Shown in pieces: positions 41,935 to 50,672 of a stretch of 64,000 nucleotides of DNA (position 1 is its first letter; every line of letters starts with the position of its first letter). Below the pieces are notes generated by a model. The model was not told where the DNA came from. It made no database searches and saw nothing but the letters and a program-made list of their open reading frames with translations. Where the stretch lies: positions 1 to 64,000 of the forward strand of contig NZ_JADPKY010000099.1 of NCBI RefSeq assembly GCF_023074185.1. The letters run 5' to 3'. The position numbers were made by a program, and so were the translations under genes. The DNA comes from Bradyrhizobium sp. 132 (GTDB lineage: Bacteria > Pseudomonadota > Alphaproteobacteria > Rhizobiales > Xanthobacteraceae).

Positions 41935-42164
41935 CCCCGGGAGCAGGCGATGTTCTTTCGACGGGACCGAGCTGACCTCCACGCTTGGCTCCTCGACTAC
42001 GTCTTCGCGCCGGGTAGCTGGGTGTCCTGTTCCCTGCTGGTCGCGATCGCGCATTAGCTAATCGTTTAGATTCACCGCCGAGCCGCAAAGCACCGTTAAA
42101 CCCTATCTTAGCCCCCGCTAGCTAGGATCGAGCCTCTAGCCCTCCTGGATTCCGCCTGGACCGG

Positions 42165-43757
42165 ATGAGATTGCAGCGACCGAACCTCCCGTTTGCGGCG
42201 CTCGTGCTTGCGAGCACGTTGACGTTTGCGCTGGCGGGCCATTTCGCTGCTGAGGTCGTCATTGGCCACCAGCAAGCCCATCAGCTCAACGAGTTGACCG
42301 AGGTCGTTCTGCGGCGCTCCGAAGCTGCGGTCGATTTTGCCGCTGCCAGCCTGGACGAGCTCGCGAGGCGGGAGCTTGCCAGCTGCGAATCCGGGGCATT
42401 GCAGGCTATCCGGCTCCACGTCTACCAGCGCTCTGCGATCAAGGACGTCCGGCTCGTCAATCCGGATGGCTCGGTGATCTGCTCGGCCTATTCAGAGACG
42501 CTAGAGTTCGACAAGGGATGGGTGGATCGCCGCGACATGCTGTCTTCCCGCGATAAGAAGCTCATGCTGTTTCGGGTTGAGCAGTTCGGCGGCGACGCAT
42601 TGGGCGTGCTCAGGGACATCAATGGCAGCTCAGCCCTGGTCGCCATTGTCGGCATCAATGCCAGCCTGTTCGACATCATGCCCACCGAACTGCGCGCGCA
42701 CAGTGAAGTCGTGCTCGCCTTGAGCAACGGCGAAAAACTCGGCGAATTCCAGACCGACGCCGGCAGCGCCCTGCCGCAACCGATCAGTTTCGAGAGGAAT
42801 TCCACCCAATTTCCGTTCCATACCACGATCCGGCTCGATCACGCGGTCCTTTCGAGCTGGAACAACGAGGCTTACTGGCCGACCCTCGCTGTTGCCCTTG
42901 GACTTGGCGCCATCTTTGGCGTCTTGCTGGCGCGAAGCCGCCGCATGGAAGGACCTGTCGCCGATCTCGATCGGGCACTGGCAGCTGGCGAGTTCACACC
43001 ATATTATCAGCCGATCTTCGACCTCAGGACCGGTCGGATCAACGGCTGCGAAATCCTGGCTCGCTGGCTGCGCCGAGATGGTTCGGTGGTCCCGCCGATG
43101 AACTTCATTCCACTCGCCGAATCCAGTGGACGCATCCAGGCGATGACCTGGCATATCTTGCGATCGGCGCTCGCCGACCTTCAGCCATTGCTGACGGCGG
43201 ACAAGAATTTCAAGCTGTCCCTGAACGTCGTGCCCAAGCACCTCCTGGATACAGGCTTTGTTGAAACGCTGCGCCGTACGGTCCTGACGGCAAAGGTCTC
43301 CGCGCGCCAGATCATGGTCGAAATCACCGAACGCAGCGAGCTTGACGATCTCGCGCGCGCCGCGGCCGTCGTAGCCGAACTGCGGGAGCACGGCTTTCGC
43401 GTCGCCATCGACGACGTCGGCGTTGGCCATAGCGGATTGTCCCGACTGAAGGGCCTTGGCGCCACCACTATCAAGATCGACAAGTTCTTCGTGGACACGA
43501 TCACCGTGGACGCGTCAACGGCAACGATCGTGGAAATGCTGGTAGCGCTCGCGAGGGACCTCAATATGTCCGTGGTCGCAGAAGGCATCGAGACGGAGGA
43601 GCAGCTCCGCGCGCTGGTTTCCGCCGGCGTAGAGGAGGGACAAGGTTATCTCGTTGCGGCGCCCCTGCCCTTTGCGAGATTCAGCAACCTGGTCGAGTCC
43701 CGTCGCGCGGCGCAGGCAGGCGCGGCGCTCTCCGACGACGCGGCTATGGTGGCCTGA
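42165..43757 (+). CDS. CSS-type EAL cyclic-di-GMP phosphodiesterase
   Basis: A 530-residue membrane protein: N-terminal segment (LPFAALVLASTLTFALAG), periplasmic sensor domain of the CSS-motif type (residues 30-225) with Cys in LASCESGAL and GSVICSAYSE, second segment (YWPTLAVALGLGAIFGVLLA), then an EAL domain from about 276. In place of EAL it reads CEILARW; NVVPKHLLD, EITERSE, DDVGVGHSGL (usually DDFGTGYSSL), IKIDKFFVD and AEGIET are otherwise present. It probably hydrolyses cyclic-di-GMP under control of periplasmic thiol state, as known for CSS-EAL proteins of E. coli. The changed DDFG-loop residues could lower activity. Confidence 0.9.
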   Translation: MRLQRPNLPFAALVLASTLTFALAGHFAAEVVIGHQQAHQLNELTEVVLRRSEAAVDFAAASLDELARRELASCESGALQAIRLHVYQRSAIKDVRLVNPDGSVICSAYSETLEFDKGWVDRRDMLSSRDKKLMLFRVEQFGGDALGVLRDINGSSALVAIVGINASLFDIMPTELRAHSEVVLALSNGEKLGEFQTDAGSALPQPISFERNSTQFPFHTTIRLDHAVLSSWNNEAYWPTLAVALGLGAIFGVLLARSRRMEGPVADLDRALAAGEFTPYYQPIFDLRTGRINGCEILARWLRRDGSVVPPMNFIPLAESSGRIQAMTWHILRSALADLQPLLTADKNFKLSLNVVPKHLLDTGFVETLRRTVLTAKVSARQIMVEITERSELDDLARAAAVVAELREHGFRVAIDDVGVGHSGLSRLKGLGATTIKIDKFFVDTITVDASTATIVEMLVALARDLNMSVVAEGIETEEQLRALVSAGVEEGQGYLVAAPLPFARFSNLVESRRAAQAGAALSDDAAMVA

Positions 43758-43914
43758 CTGTTGCGGAAGCATTTCTGCTTCCCCGACATAATGTTTGGCT
43801 TCCAAGCGTCTCCCCTAAACATTCCTGCGCCAGCCGAGGCTCGATGCGGCAGGGAATTTAACGATATTTTCGGCTTTCGAACCAGACGGGCGACCAACCT
43901 TGTATGTTGGCGTG

Positions 43915-44280
43915 ATGCGCAGGAACCACCTCTTTGCAGCCGCAAGCATCTGCCTTGCGCTCATCGTCTACGCCACCCTGGCGAGGCTCGCGGGAAGACC
44001 CGCGCTCATGGGGCATCACGAGGCCTATTGGGTCGTCGTGATCGAGCGCTTCAGCGCCTATGGGCTGCTCGGATTTCTGCTTTCCTTCCTGCTACCGGGC
44101 CGATTCGCTTTGGCCTGCTCTCTGGTCATCACGGTCGCCATGGGGCTGGAGCTCTTGCAAGCGTTCACACCCGACCGGGATCCCGGCTTCCTTGACGTGC
44201 TGCAAAAAGCGGCAGGAGGCACCGTCGGGGTTATGCTCGCCCAGATGATCTTGGCGTTCTTGCCCAGACCGCCGTCCTAG
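43915..44280 (+). CDS. VanZ-like membrane protein, 121 aa
   Basis: From ATG 43915 the protein has three or four membrane segments and the VanZ-like signature: an Glu/Arg-containing ERFSAYGLLGFLLSFLLP, then MGLELLQAFTPDRDPGFLDV and a final GGTVGVMLAQM. Short VanZ-domain proteins are widespread in Bradyrhizobium-type genomes; the role outside glycopeptide resistance clusters is unclear. No resistance genes are nearby. Confidence 0.75.
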   Translation: MRRNHLFAAASICLALIVYATLARLAGRPALMGHHEAYWVVVIERFSAYGLLGFLLSFLLPGRFALACSLVITVAMGLELLQAFTPDRDPGFLDVLQKAAGGTVGVMLAQMILAFLPRPPS

Positions 44281-44322
44281 CATCGCTCGACAAAGACGAC
44301 CGGTGAGACGCGCCAGCTGAAC

Positions 44323-44769
44323 TTACTTCGTCATCTGGCCGCGCAACTCACCGCCCGGGTTCGCCGCCGTGTGGATGTTGGCGTACCACCTTCCGGCCAG
44401 CAAATCTGCGGCCTGCGCGTCGGTGAGAGTGGCGCTGCCTTGGATGGGGCTCTGCACCGTCTTGAACGGCAGCACGATTCCGGCGTTCTTGCCCGCCTCC
44501 ACGGGACCGTGGAAATGAGCTCCCAACGCCGGACCCGTCAGGCCAGCATAGGTGACCGCATAAGTCAGAGTTTTCGCCTCGGTATCGTAGGTCGCTTCTG
44601 CCTTGCCCGAGCCGGACGAGGTGTTCGGAGGCACCTCATTGCTGCCTTTGAGATCGGCCTGCAGCTTCACGACCTCTGCATTCGCCGATGCGGCCATCGA
44701 GATGACCAGCCCACCCAGCATTGCCGTCCCCAACGGTGTCACGCAGACCCGATAAATGGCTTCCCTCAT
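44323..44769 (-). CDS. CHRD-domain secreted protein, 148 aa
   Basis: ATG 44769 follows a perfect AGGAGGGG. The signal peptide (TPLGTAMLGGLVISMAASAN) is cleaved near ANAE. The mature part is a CHRD domain: LKGSNEVPPNTSSGSGKAEA, TYAGLTGPALGAHFHGPVE and a final GRWYANIHTAANPGGELRGQ, with the conserved His and Gly positions. CHRD proteins are secreted beta proteins of unknown biochemical role. The longer frame to 44811 is not needed. Confidence 0.88.
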   Translation of the reverse strand: MREAIYRVCVTPLGTAMLGGLVISMAASANAEVVKLQADLKGSNEVPPNTSSGSGKAEATYDTEAKTLTYAVTYAGLTGPALGAHFHGPVEAGKNAGIVLPFKTVQSPIQGSATLTDAQAADLLAGRWYANIHTAANPGGELRGQMTK

Positions 44770-44925
44770 CGCCCCTCCTGCGGGCTCTTTGGCCCGTCGC
44801 AGTTGGAACACCGGCCCCAGCCGGAAATTCCGGATGCAGATTTATGCCTGATTCGAGATAACCATCGCAGGAATCTCGGCTCCCGGTCACATAGCCTATC
44901 GTGATAGGGGGCAGTGTCCGGCGGT

Positions 44926-45210
44926 TTAAGCTGCCCCACGCCTGCCGAGGACCTCGTTCGGCACCAGGAGCTCGGCCATCTGGCGATGCGTGGCCTGGAG
45001 CGCCTCAATGGCGCTGTCGAGATCAAAATCGGACTCGCGGACAGACGCGAAGAATTTGGCCGTCAGCGCCAGATCGAGTTTGACGCGTGTCGTGCCATCG
45101 CGGCTTTTGCGACGATCGAGCGACAAATGGATGGCCCGCATTCGGGCTTCCGCGGGCGTGCACCCACTAAGTGTCGCGAGTTCGCTATATGTCATCCATA
45201 TTTGTGGCAT
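44926..45210 (-). CDS. Small helical hypothetical protein, 94 aa
   Basis: From ATG 45210: MPQIWMTYSELATLSGCTPA, then EARMRAIHLSLDRRKSRDGT. The N-terminal half resembles a winged-helix or excisionase-like DNA-binding region (a TYSELATLSG helix followed by a recognition-like helix with RRKSRDG), and the second half is a single long helix (DLDSAIEALQATHRQMAELL). Common in Bradyrhizobium-type genomes; function unknown, DNA binding is a guess. Confidence 0.6.
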   Translation of the reverse strand: MPQIWMTYSELATLSGCTPAEARMRAIHLSLDRRKSRDGTTRVKLDLALTAKFFASVRESDFDLDSAIEALQATHRQMAELLVPNEVLGRRGAA

Positions 45211-45650
45211 GGTTCCGTCCGTCTTTTTGCACAAGCAACAATCTAGTTTTCGTGCCTAAAGGTAATGTTGCCGCGTTGCGGTCGCCGACCGCATTTCGCA
45301 ATGATAGAGTCAACGCTAGGCTAAGACGAAGAACGGCAAGGGTGCCGAAGCTACCACCGGGTTGCATACAGCGAATATCGCTCTATGCTCATCTGATTGA
45401 TCCACCATCAAAACGAGGGCCGATGGTATTGGGCCAGATCACTTCGATAGCCCTTCCCTGAGTCACGTCATCTCCGGGGGAACCACTCGGTATCCTCTGG
45501 TCTTCTCCACCACTTTTGGCCGACGACGTATGGGCCGATTTCGCCGGGAGGCCCCGAATGGCTCACAATTGCGCTGCTCGTGCGTTGTGCGGATTCGCTG
45601 CTGGCGAGGGCCGCCTGGATGTTGGTTGAGTTCGCTTTGAGGTACCAGGC
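45211..45650. other. Intergenic region before galE
   Basis: No complete gene. Minus-strand bases 45468-45620 read as a protein-like C-terminus (SAIVSHSGPPGEIGPYVVGQ, KWWRRPEDTEWFPRR) with no obvious start codon, possibly a gene remnant or a small gene with an unusual start. A galE promoter should also lie here. Confidence 0.4.
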
Positions 45651-46643
45651 ATGACCGACAAACCGACCATCCTCGTTACAGGGGGCGCGGGCTATATCGG
45701 CTCGCATGCTTGCCGCGCACTGACTGCGGCCGGCTATCAGCCCGTCGTTTATGACAATCTGTCGACAGGTCATCGCAGCTTCGTTGCCGGCCCGCTGGTC
45801 ATCGGAGATCTGCTCGACGGAGCGGCGCTGGCGCGCGCGTTTGCCGAGCACAAGATCGCGGCAGTGATGCACTTCGCGGCCGCGAGCCTCGTCGGCGAGT
45901 CCATGACGGACCCGCAGAAATATTACATCAACAATGTCCAGGGCACGCTGTCGCTGTTGCAGGCTATGCGCAACGCAGGCTGCCAGCGCATCGTGTTCTC
46001 CTCGACCGGCGCCGTCTACGGTAACGCAGATTCCAAGGAGCTGCCGGAGGATTTTCCCTGCGCGCCGATCAATCCCTACGGTGCATCGAAATGGATGATC
46101 GAGCGCATGCTCGCCGATTACCGATCGGCTTACGGCTTCGGCGCGTTCTGCCTGCGCTATTTCAACGCCAGCGGCGCCGATCCAGCGGGCGGCATCGGCG
46201 AGTTGCGTGACAACGAGACCCATCTTATTCCGCGCGCCATGATGGCGCTCCAGGGCCATGCCGACTTCGCTTTGTTCGGCGACGACTACGACACGCCCGA
46301 CGGCACCGCGATCCGCGACTACATCCACGTTACCGACCTCGCGGCGGCGCATGTCGCGGCGCTGAAGCTGCTGGAAGAAGGGCACGCCGGCAGCAGCTTC
46401 AATCTCGGCACCGGGTCCGGATTCTCGGTGCGAGAGATCCTGACTGCGATCAGGCAAGAGACCGGGCGCGAGGTGCCTCACACCGTCAAGCCGCGCCGCG
46501 CTGGCGATCCCACCTATCTCGTCGCGGACCCCTCTGCTGCGCGAAAAGTTCTAAACTTCTTGCCGCGTCACTCCGACCTGTCCACCGTGATCCGCACTGC
46601 CTGGGCCTGGCACCAGAAGGCCCATCCGCTTAAACAGTCCTGA
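45651..46643 (+). CDS. galE: UDP-glucose 4-epimerase
   Basis: Interconverts UDP-glucose and UDP-galactose in the cytoplasm, providing galactose for EPS and LPS. 330 residues, full length. NAD-binding GGAGYIGSHACRAL (residues 9-22), YDNLSTGH, SSTGAVYG near 121-128, catalytic YGASK (about 144-148), and RYFNASGADP, all canonical. ATG 45651 has GAGG nine bases upstream. It stands alone, away from the main EPS cluster. Confidence 0.96.
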   Translation: MTDKPTILVTGGAGYIGSHACRALTAAGYQPVVYDNLSTGHRSFVAGPLVIGDLLDGAALARAFAEHKIAAVMHFAAASLVGESMTDPQKYYINNVQGTLSLLQAMRNAGCQRIVFSSTGAVYGNADSKELPEDFPCAPINPYGASKWMIERMLADYRSAYGFGAFCLRYFNASGADPAGGIGELRDNETHLIPRAMMALQGHADFALFGDDYDTPDGTAIRDYIHVTDLAAAHVAALKLLEEGHAGSSFNLGTGSGFSVREILTAIRQETGREVPHTVKPRRAGDPTYLVADPSAARKVLNFLPRHSDLSTVIRTAWAWHQKAHPLKQS

Positions 46644-46695
46644 CATGCTTCGGTCGGCCGCCGTCAAAAGCCAGTCGCAGCAGGTGAAAGGCAAT

Positions 46696-47151
46696 CTACG
46701 GACGATTCCGCTCGGATCCGTGCGATCCCGGCGTGAACGGATGGCGCGGCCGTGAACGGCTGTCGAGGCCCTTGGGCAATTTGTCATTGAGCTTCACGAC
46801 CGCGCATCGGGCATCGCTAACCGGAGCATCCTCCCGGCTGTAGATCAGCGTCGCCTCGAACGTCACATCGGGCGCTTCTCTGGCCGTTCCCGAGCAGGTC
46901 GCCATCGCACCGCTGCACACGCCCGAGAGCTTGAGCTCGACCTCGTCAGGCCCGAACACGGTCGGCGGCCCCTCGGCATGTCGCCGCGTGGTCAGAACCG
47001 CCGTGAAGCGCTGCTCCTCAATTCGATAAGAGCCGTCGTAGGTGAAGAAGCTGTCGCTGCCGGAGATTCGTCCCTCCGCCAGATGCACGACGCCGGTGCC
47101 CTGACCGCGCGGGGTCCTGAACCATGCAGCGTATTTGCCGTCCTTCAGCAT
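46696..47151 (-). CDS. GrlR-like small protein, 151 aa
   Basis: Start at ATG 47151 (MLKDGKYAAWF). The first 110 residues follow the pattern of GrlR-type beta-barrel proteins: KYAAWFRTPRGQGTGVVHLA, ISGSDSFFTYDGSYRIEEQR, TTRRH, SVFG-like PTVFG and GTAREAPDVTFEATLI. The C-terminal 35 residues are basic and Pro-rich. GrlR binds a transcription activator in enteropathogens; here the partner and role are unknown. The frame extends to 47256, but the domain starts at 47151. Confidence 0.6.
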   Translation of the reverse strand: MLKDGKYAAWFRTPRGQGTGVVHLAEGRISGSDSFFTYDGSYRIEEQRFTAVLTTRRHAEGPPTVFGPDEVELKLSGVCSGAMATCSGTAREAPDVTFEATLIYSREDAPVSDARCAVVKLNDKLPKGLDSRSRPRHPFTPGSHGSERNRP

Positions 47152-47301
47152 GAAAACATCCGTCCTGAAATTCACCCCTATGTGCGACCAACTTCGGGGC
47201 GCGACAATGACCGATGCGGCAAGCATTCCGCCACGGTTAATGCCCTGTAAAGCCAACCGGTCAAATTGCTGCCGACGCGCGAAGCGACGCCGGCAGCGAG
47301 G

Positions 47302-47421
47302 TCAAAACAATTCTATGCCGTCATCGGCGGTCTCGACCGCCTCGACCCAGCGCGCAGCGGCGATCGACGCCAACCCGAGCGTTTGAAGGGATTCCCGGTG
47401 GACGTCCCGCTCGCGCTCCAT
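47302..47421 (-). CDS. Possible 39-aa helical peptide
   Basis: ATG 47419-47421 opens MERERDVHRESLQTLGLASI, AAARWVEAVETADDGIELF and TGA at 47302-47304. The helix pattern and coherent residues upstream in the same frame (SSTGWLSAANYT) suggest a real small protein, maybe with an earlier unrecognised start. No ribosome site is clear. Confidence 0.35.
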   Translation of the reverse strand: MERERDVHRESLQTLGLASIAAARWVEAVETADDGIELF

Positions 47422-47675
47422 CGTGTAGTTCGCGGCGGAGAGCCATCCGGTCGAGGACCGTTCACTTGAGGCGGTCCCGGCCGCCTGACATTATCCATCC
47501 GGCCGACAGCTTGCCTGGGCTCTGCTTTCTCCGGTCGCCGGTTTGAACCGGTTCCTGCTAAAGTGGCACCAATATCTAAGAGTGATTCTGGTCACACTTG
47601 CCTGGGCGCTGCGCTGCTAAGCATCGGCCCAGGATGGGACCGGTCATCCATCGGTCGAAGCGAATGAGAATTCCC

Positions 47676-48344
47676 ATGAAAAGCCTCATCGGCGCATTTG
47701 TCGGCGCGTTCTGTCTTGCCGCCCCCGCCCTGGCGGAGACCCCCGCCGCCATCGTCGAGGACGTGCAAGGCAAGGTCGATGGCATCGCGTTCATGGACTA
47801 TGTCGCGCCGGGCAAGATCATCAAGCTCGGGCCGAAGGCGAGCATTACGCTCAGCTATCTCAAATCCTGCCAGCGCGAGACCATCAGCGAAGGCGTCGTC
47901 CTGGTCGGCGCCGAGCAGAGCACCGTGCAGCTCGGCGAGGTCAAGCGGGAAAAAGTACCCTGCGATACCAATGCGGCCAAACTGTCCGAGCGCGAGGCGA
48001 ACCAAAGTGCGGCTACGACCTTCCGCACCATGCGCTCGGACGCCAAGGGCGCGCCGGCCAAGCTGCCGACGCTCTACGGCGTCGCGCCGCTGGTGCAGGC
48101 CAAGAGCGGCAGCACGCTGGTGATCGAACGCACCGACGGCAAGGAGCCCACGATCAGCATCCCGCTGAGGAATGACAACATGATCGGCGGCAAATTCTAC
48201 GACTTCGCCAAGGCCGGAAAGTCGCTGACCCCGGGCGGCAGCTATCTGGCCATTCTCGGCGCCAAGCGCTACGCCTTCCAGGTCGATGCCGGCGCCACGT
48301 CGTCGTCGACGCCGATCGTCGGCCGCCTGCTGCGGCTCGAATAG
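47676..48344 (+). CDS. Secreted protein paired with the CHASE2 cyclase, 222 aa
   Basis: ATG 47676 begins MKSLIGAFVGAFCLAAPALA, a signal peptide. The mature part opens AAIVEDVQGKVDGIAFMDYV, then APGKIIKLGPKASITLSYLK, a beta-rich layout like a FecR/SH3-like fold, with Cys in SCQRETI and PCDTN. The C-terminal domain is also beta-rich (TLVIERTDGKEPTISIPL). It lies 18 bases before the cyclase gene, whose CHASE2 sensor is periplasmic, so it may feed that sensor; this is inferred from position only. Confidence 0.75.
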   Translation: MKSLIGAFVGAFCLAAPALAETPAAIVEDVQGKVDGIAFMDYVAPGKIIKLGPKASITLSYLKSCQRETISEGVVLVGAEQSTVQLGEVKREKVPCDTNAAKLSEREANQSAATTFRTMRSDAKGAPAKLPTLYGVAPLVQAKSGSTLVIERTDGKEPTISIPLRNDNMIGGKFYDFAKAGKSLTPGGSYLAILGAKRYAFQVDAGATSSSTPIVGRLLRLE

Positions 48345-48362
48345 GCAGCTAGCGACGGGGCG

Positions 48363-50513
48363 ATGCGGCGGATCGGCAGGCGGGACATCGTTGCAGCGAT
48401 CCTGATCGCGCTCGTTGCGGGCGCGGTCTTCACGTCCCCGCCGCTTGGTACGCTGCAAGGCCTTTCACTCGACATCCTCACGGCGCTGCGCGGCAAGCTC
48501 GTCGGCGACCACCGCGATCCCGCGACATCGCCGGTCGTCGTCGTGGCGATCGACGGTGAGACCTACGACACGCCGCCGTTCAAGGGCTCGCCGACGCAGA
48601 CCTGGACGCGCGAGATCGGCCGGGTGCTTGGGAGCATCTCCGACGGCGGCGCCAAGGTGATCGGCTTCGACGTGATCTTTCCAAGCTCGATCGAGCAATC
48701 GCAAATCCCGTTTGGCGATGCGCCGCTCGGCACGCGCATGAGGGGGTTTGACCGGGACTACCTGATCGCGCTGCGGCAACTCTCCGACAACGGAAAACTG
48801 GTGCTCGGCGAGATCCTGAGCAACGACCATCAGGAAAGGCCCGACCGCGCGCAGCAATTGGCGGTGAGAAACAATATCCGCGCCCTCAACGTCCACACCG
48901 ACACCGACGACGTGATCCGGCGGATGCCGTTGAGCTTTTCCATCGACAGCAAGCCGGTCGCCACGATGGCGATCGAGCTCGCCGCGCGCGCGCTCGGCGG
49001 AAAGCCCGGGAATGCACCGTCCGGTACGACCGAATTGTCCGGTTATGCAATTCCGAGCGCGGTTCCGAATACACTGACGCTCAATTTTCGCGGGCTGGGC
49101 CGCGACGTTCCGACCTTCTCCTTTGCCGATCTGCGCGCCTGCGTCGAAAAAGGCGACCGCGATTTCTTCCGCCGCGCCTTCGACGGCAAGGTCGTGCTGC
49201 TTGGCACCGCCCTGAATTTCGAGGACCGCAAGCTCACCTCGATGCGACTGTCCGGCGGATATGACGGAACGCCCGGGCCACGATGCGCCCTGCCCGCCCC
49301 GGCAAGCACCGCACAAAAGGCCCGCAGCGACATCGCCGGTGTCTTCGTGCATGCCACCGCCGCCCGCAATCTGATCGAGCACGATGCCGTGACAGAACTG
49401 GGCTTTCCAGCGCGGACCATTCTCACGATCACCTTCGCAGCGATCATCGCCTGCGCGGCCTGCATGCTCGCACCGGGTGGCGCCGTGATCGCCTGGATCA
49501 TTCTCACCGCCGCTTATGCCGCCGTGACCGTCGGCGCGTTCGTTCACGCGCTGGCGCTGCCCTTGACGGAGCCAGCACTCGCGAGCCTTGCCGCGCTCGC
49601 GATGACGGTCGGCTACCGTTTCGTGCTGGCCGATCGTGACGAGCGTTTTCTGCGCAAGAGCTTTGCGTTCTATCTCGCCCCTGAAGTGATCGACACCATG
49701 GTGACCTCCGGCAAGATGCCGGCGCTCGGCGGCGAGATGCGCAACGTCACCATGTTCTTCTCCGACCTCAGCGGCTTCTCCTCCATCGCCGAGACGATGA
49801 CGCCGGGCGAGCTGGTGACGCTGATGAACGAATATCTCTCCGCCATGACCGACATCATCGAAAGCCACCGCGGCTATGTCGACAAATATATCGGCGATTC
49901 CATCGTCGCGATGTTCGGTGCGCCAGCCGACGATCCCGCGCACGCGCGCAACGCCGTCCACGCCGCGCTGAAATGCCACGAAAAGCTGGCAGAGCTCAAC
50001 GCCTGCAGTGCCGCCTTCGCCGGCCGCGGCCTCTCGCATCGCATCGGGCTCAACAGTGGTGAAGCCGTGGTCGGCAATATCGGCTCCCGCCGCCGCTTCA
50101 ACTACACTGTGATGAGCGACACCGTGAACGTCGCCTCGCGGCTCGAAGGCGCCAACAAATATTACGGCACCGCGATCATGGCCTCGGAAGCGACGGTCAC
50201 GCAGACCGGCGACAGCTTCGCCTGGCGCGAGCTCGATGCGATCAGGGTGTTAGGGCGCGGCGAGGCTATCAAGGTATTCGAGCCGCTGGCCGATAAAGGC
50301 GCGGAGAGCGTCGATCAGACTAAGGCGGCGACGGCGTATGCGGAAGGGCTCGCGTGTTGGCGGGTGCGCGAGTTTGCGAAGGCAGTCGAGGCGTTCGAGG
50401 ACGCGGCAGCGAGCGATCTGGCATCAGCGCTGTTCGCGAAACGCGCCAGAAGGCTCGCGGCAAATCCACCGCCGAACGAGTGGACGCCGGTCAATAGGTT
50501 AGAAGGGAAGTAG
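48363..50513 (+). CDS. CHASE2-domain adenylate/guanylate cyclase (class III)
   Basis: A 716-residue inner-membrane sensor. One N-terminal membrane segment (IVAAILIALVAGAVFTS), an extracytoplasmic CHASE2 domain (about 30-340: VVVVAIDGETYDT, GGAKVIGFDVIFPSS, FDGKVVLLGTAL), three further membrane segments (about 350-425), then a class III catalytic domain (about 455-640). Metal-binding Asp residues lie in FFSDLSGFSSIAETM and KYIGDSIVAMFGAP; NVASRLEGANKYYGT holds the catalytic Asn/Arg. It makes cAMP or cGMP in response to an external signal. The ATG has GGGG upstream. Confidence 0.93.
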   Translation: MRRIGRRDIVAAILIALVAGAVFTSPPLGTLQGLSLDILTALRGKLVGDHRDPATSPVVVVAIDGETYDTPPFKGSPTQTWTREIGRVLGSISDGGAKVIGFDVIFPSSIEQSQIPFGDAPLGTRMRGFDRDYLIALRQLSDNGKLVLGEILSNDHQERPDRAQQLAVRNNIRALNVHTDTDDVIRRMPLSFSIDSKPVATMAIELAARALGGKPGNAPSGTTELSGYAIPSAVPNTLTLNFRGLGRDVPTFSFADLRACVEKGDRDFFRRAFDGKVVLLGTALNFEDRKLTSMRLSGGYDGTPGPRCALPAPASTAQKARSDIAGVFVHATAARNLIEHDAVTELGFPARTILTITFAAIIACAACMLAPGGAVIAWIILTAAYAAVTVGAFVHALALPLTEPALASLAALAMTVGYRFVLADRDERFLRKSFAFYLAPEVIDTMVTSGKMPALGGEMRNVTMFFSDLSGFSSIAETMTPGELVTLMNEYLSAMTDIIESHRGYVDKYIGDSIVAMFGAPADDPAHARNAVHAALKCHEKLAELNACSAAFAGRGLSHRIGLNSGEAVVGNIGSRRRFNYTVMSDTVNVASRLEGANKYYGTAIMASEATVTQTGDSFAWRELDAIRVLGRGEAIKVFEPLADKGAESVDQTKAATAYAEGLACWRVREFAKAVEAFEDAAASDLASALFAKRARRLAANPPPNEWTPVNRLEGK

Positions 50514-50672
50514 CGGCGTCAGCCAAAGGCACCGGCGCTACTGCGCTGGAGCAAGGACTATTTCCCCCGACTTGACCCCGCCCTGCGGCTGCCCCGCGAC
50601 CGGTGCCGGGCGGTGGCCTGCCCCTCCCCAAATCCACTGGTTGCGTCGCCGCAGCCACGCTAGAATTCCCCC

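Noticed and set aside
45621..46481. Minus-strand frame opposite galE
   Set aside because: Shadow of galE; only the tail beyond galE (45468-45620) looks protein-like, and it is noted separately.
47592..48458. Minus-strand frame of 288 codons opposite the cyclase partner
   Set aside because: Arg-rich shadow; the plus strand has a signal peptide and a coherent fold.
48465..50039. Minus-strand frame of 524 codons opposite the CHASE2 cyclase
   Set aside because: No recognisable domain, and it lies opposite conserved catalytic motifs.
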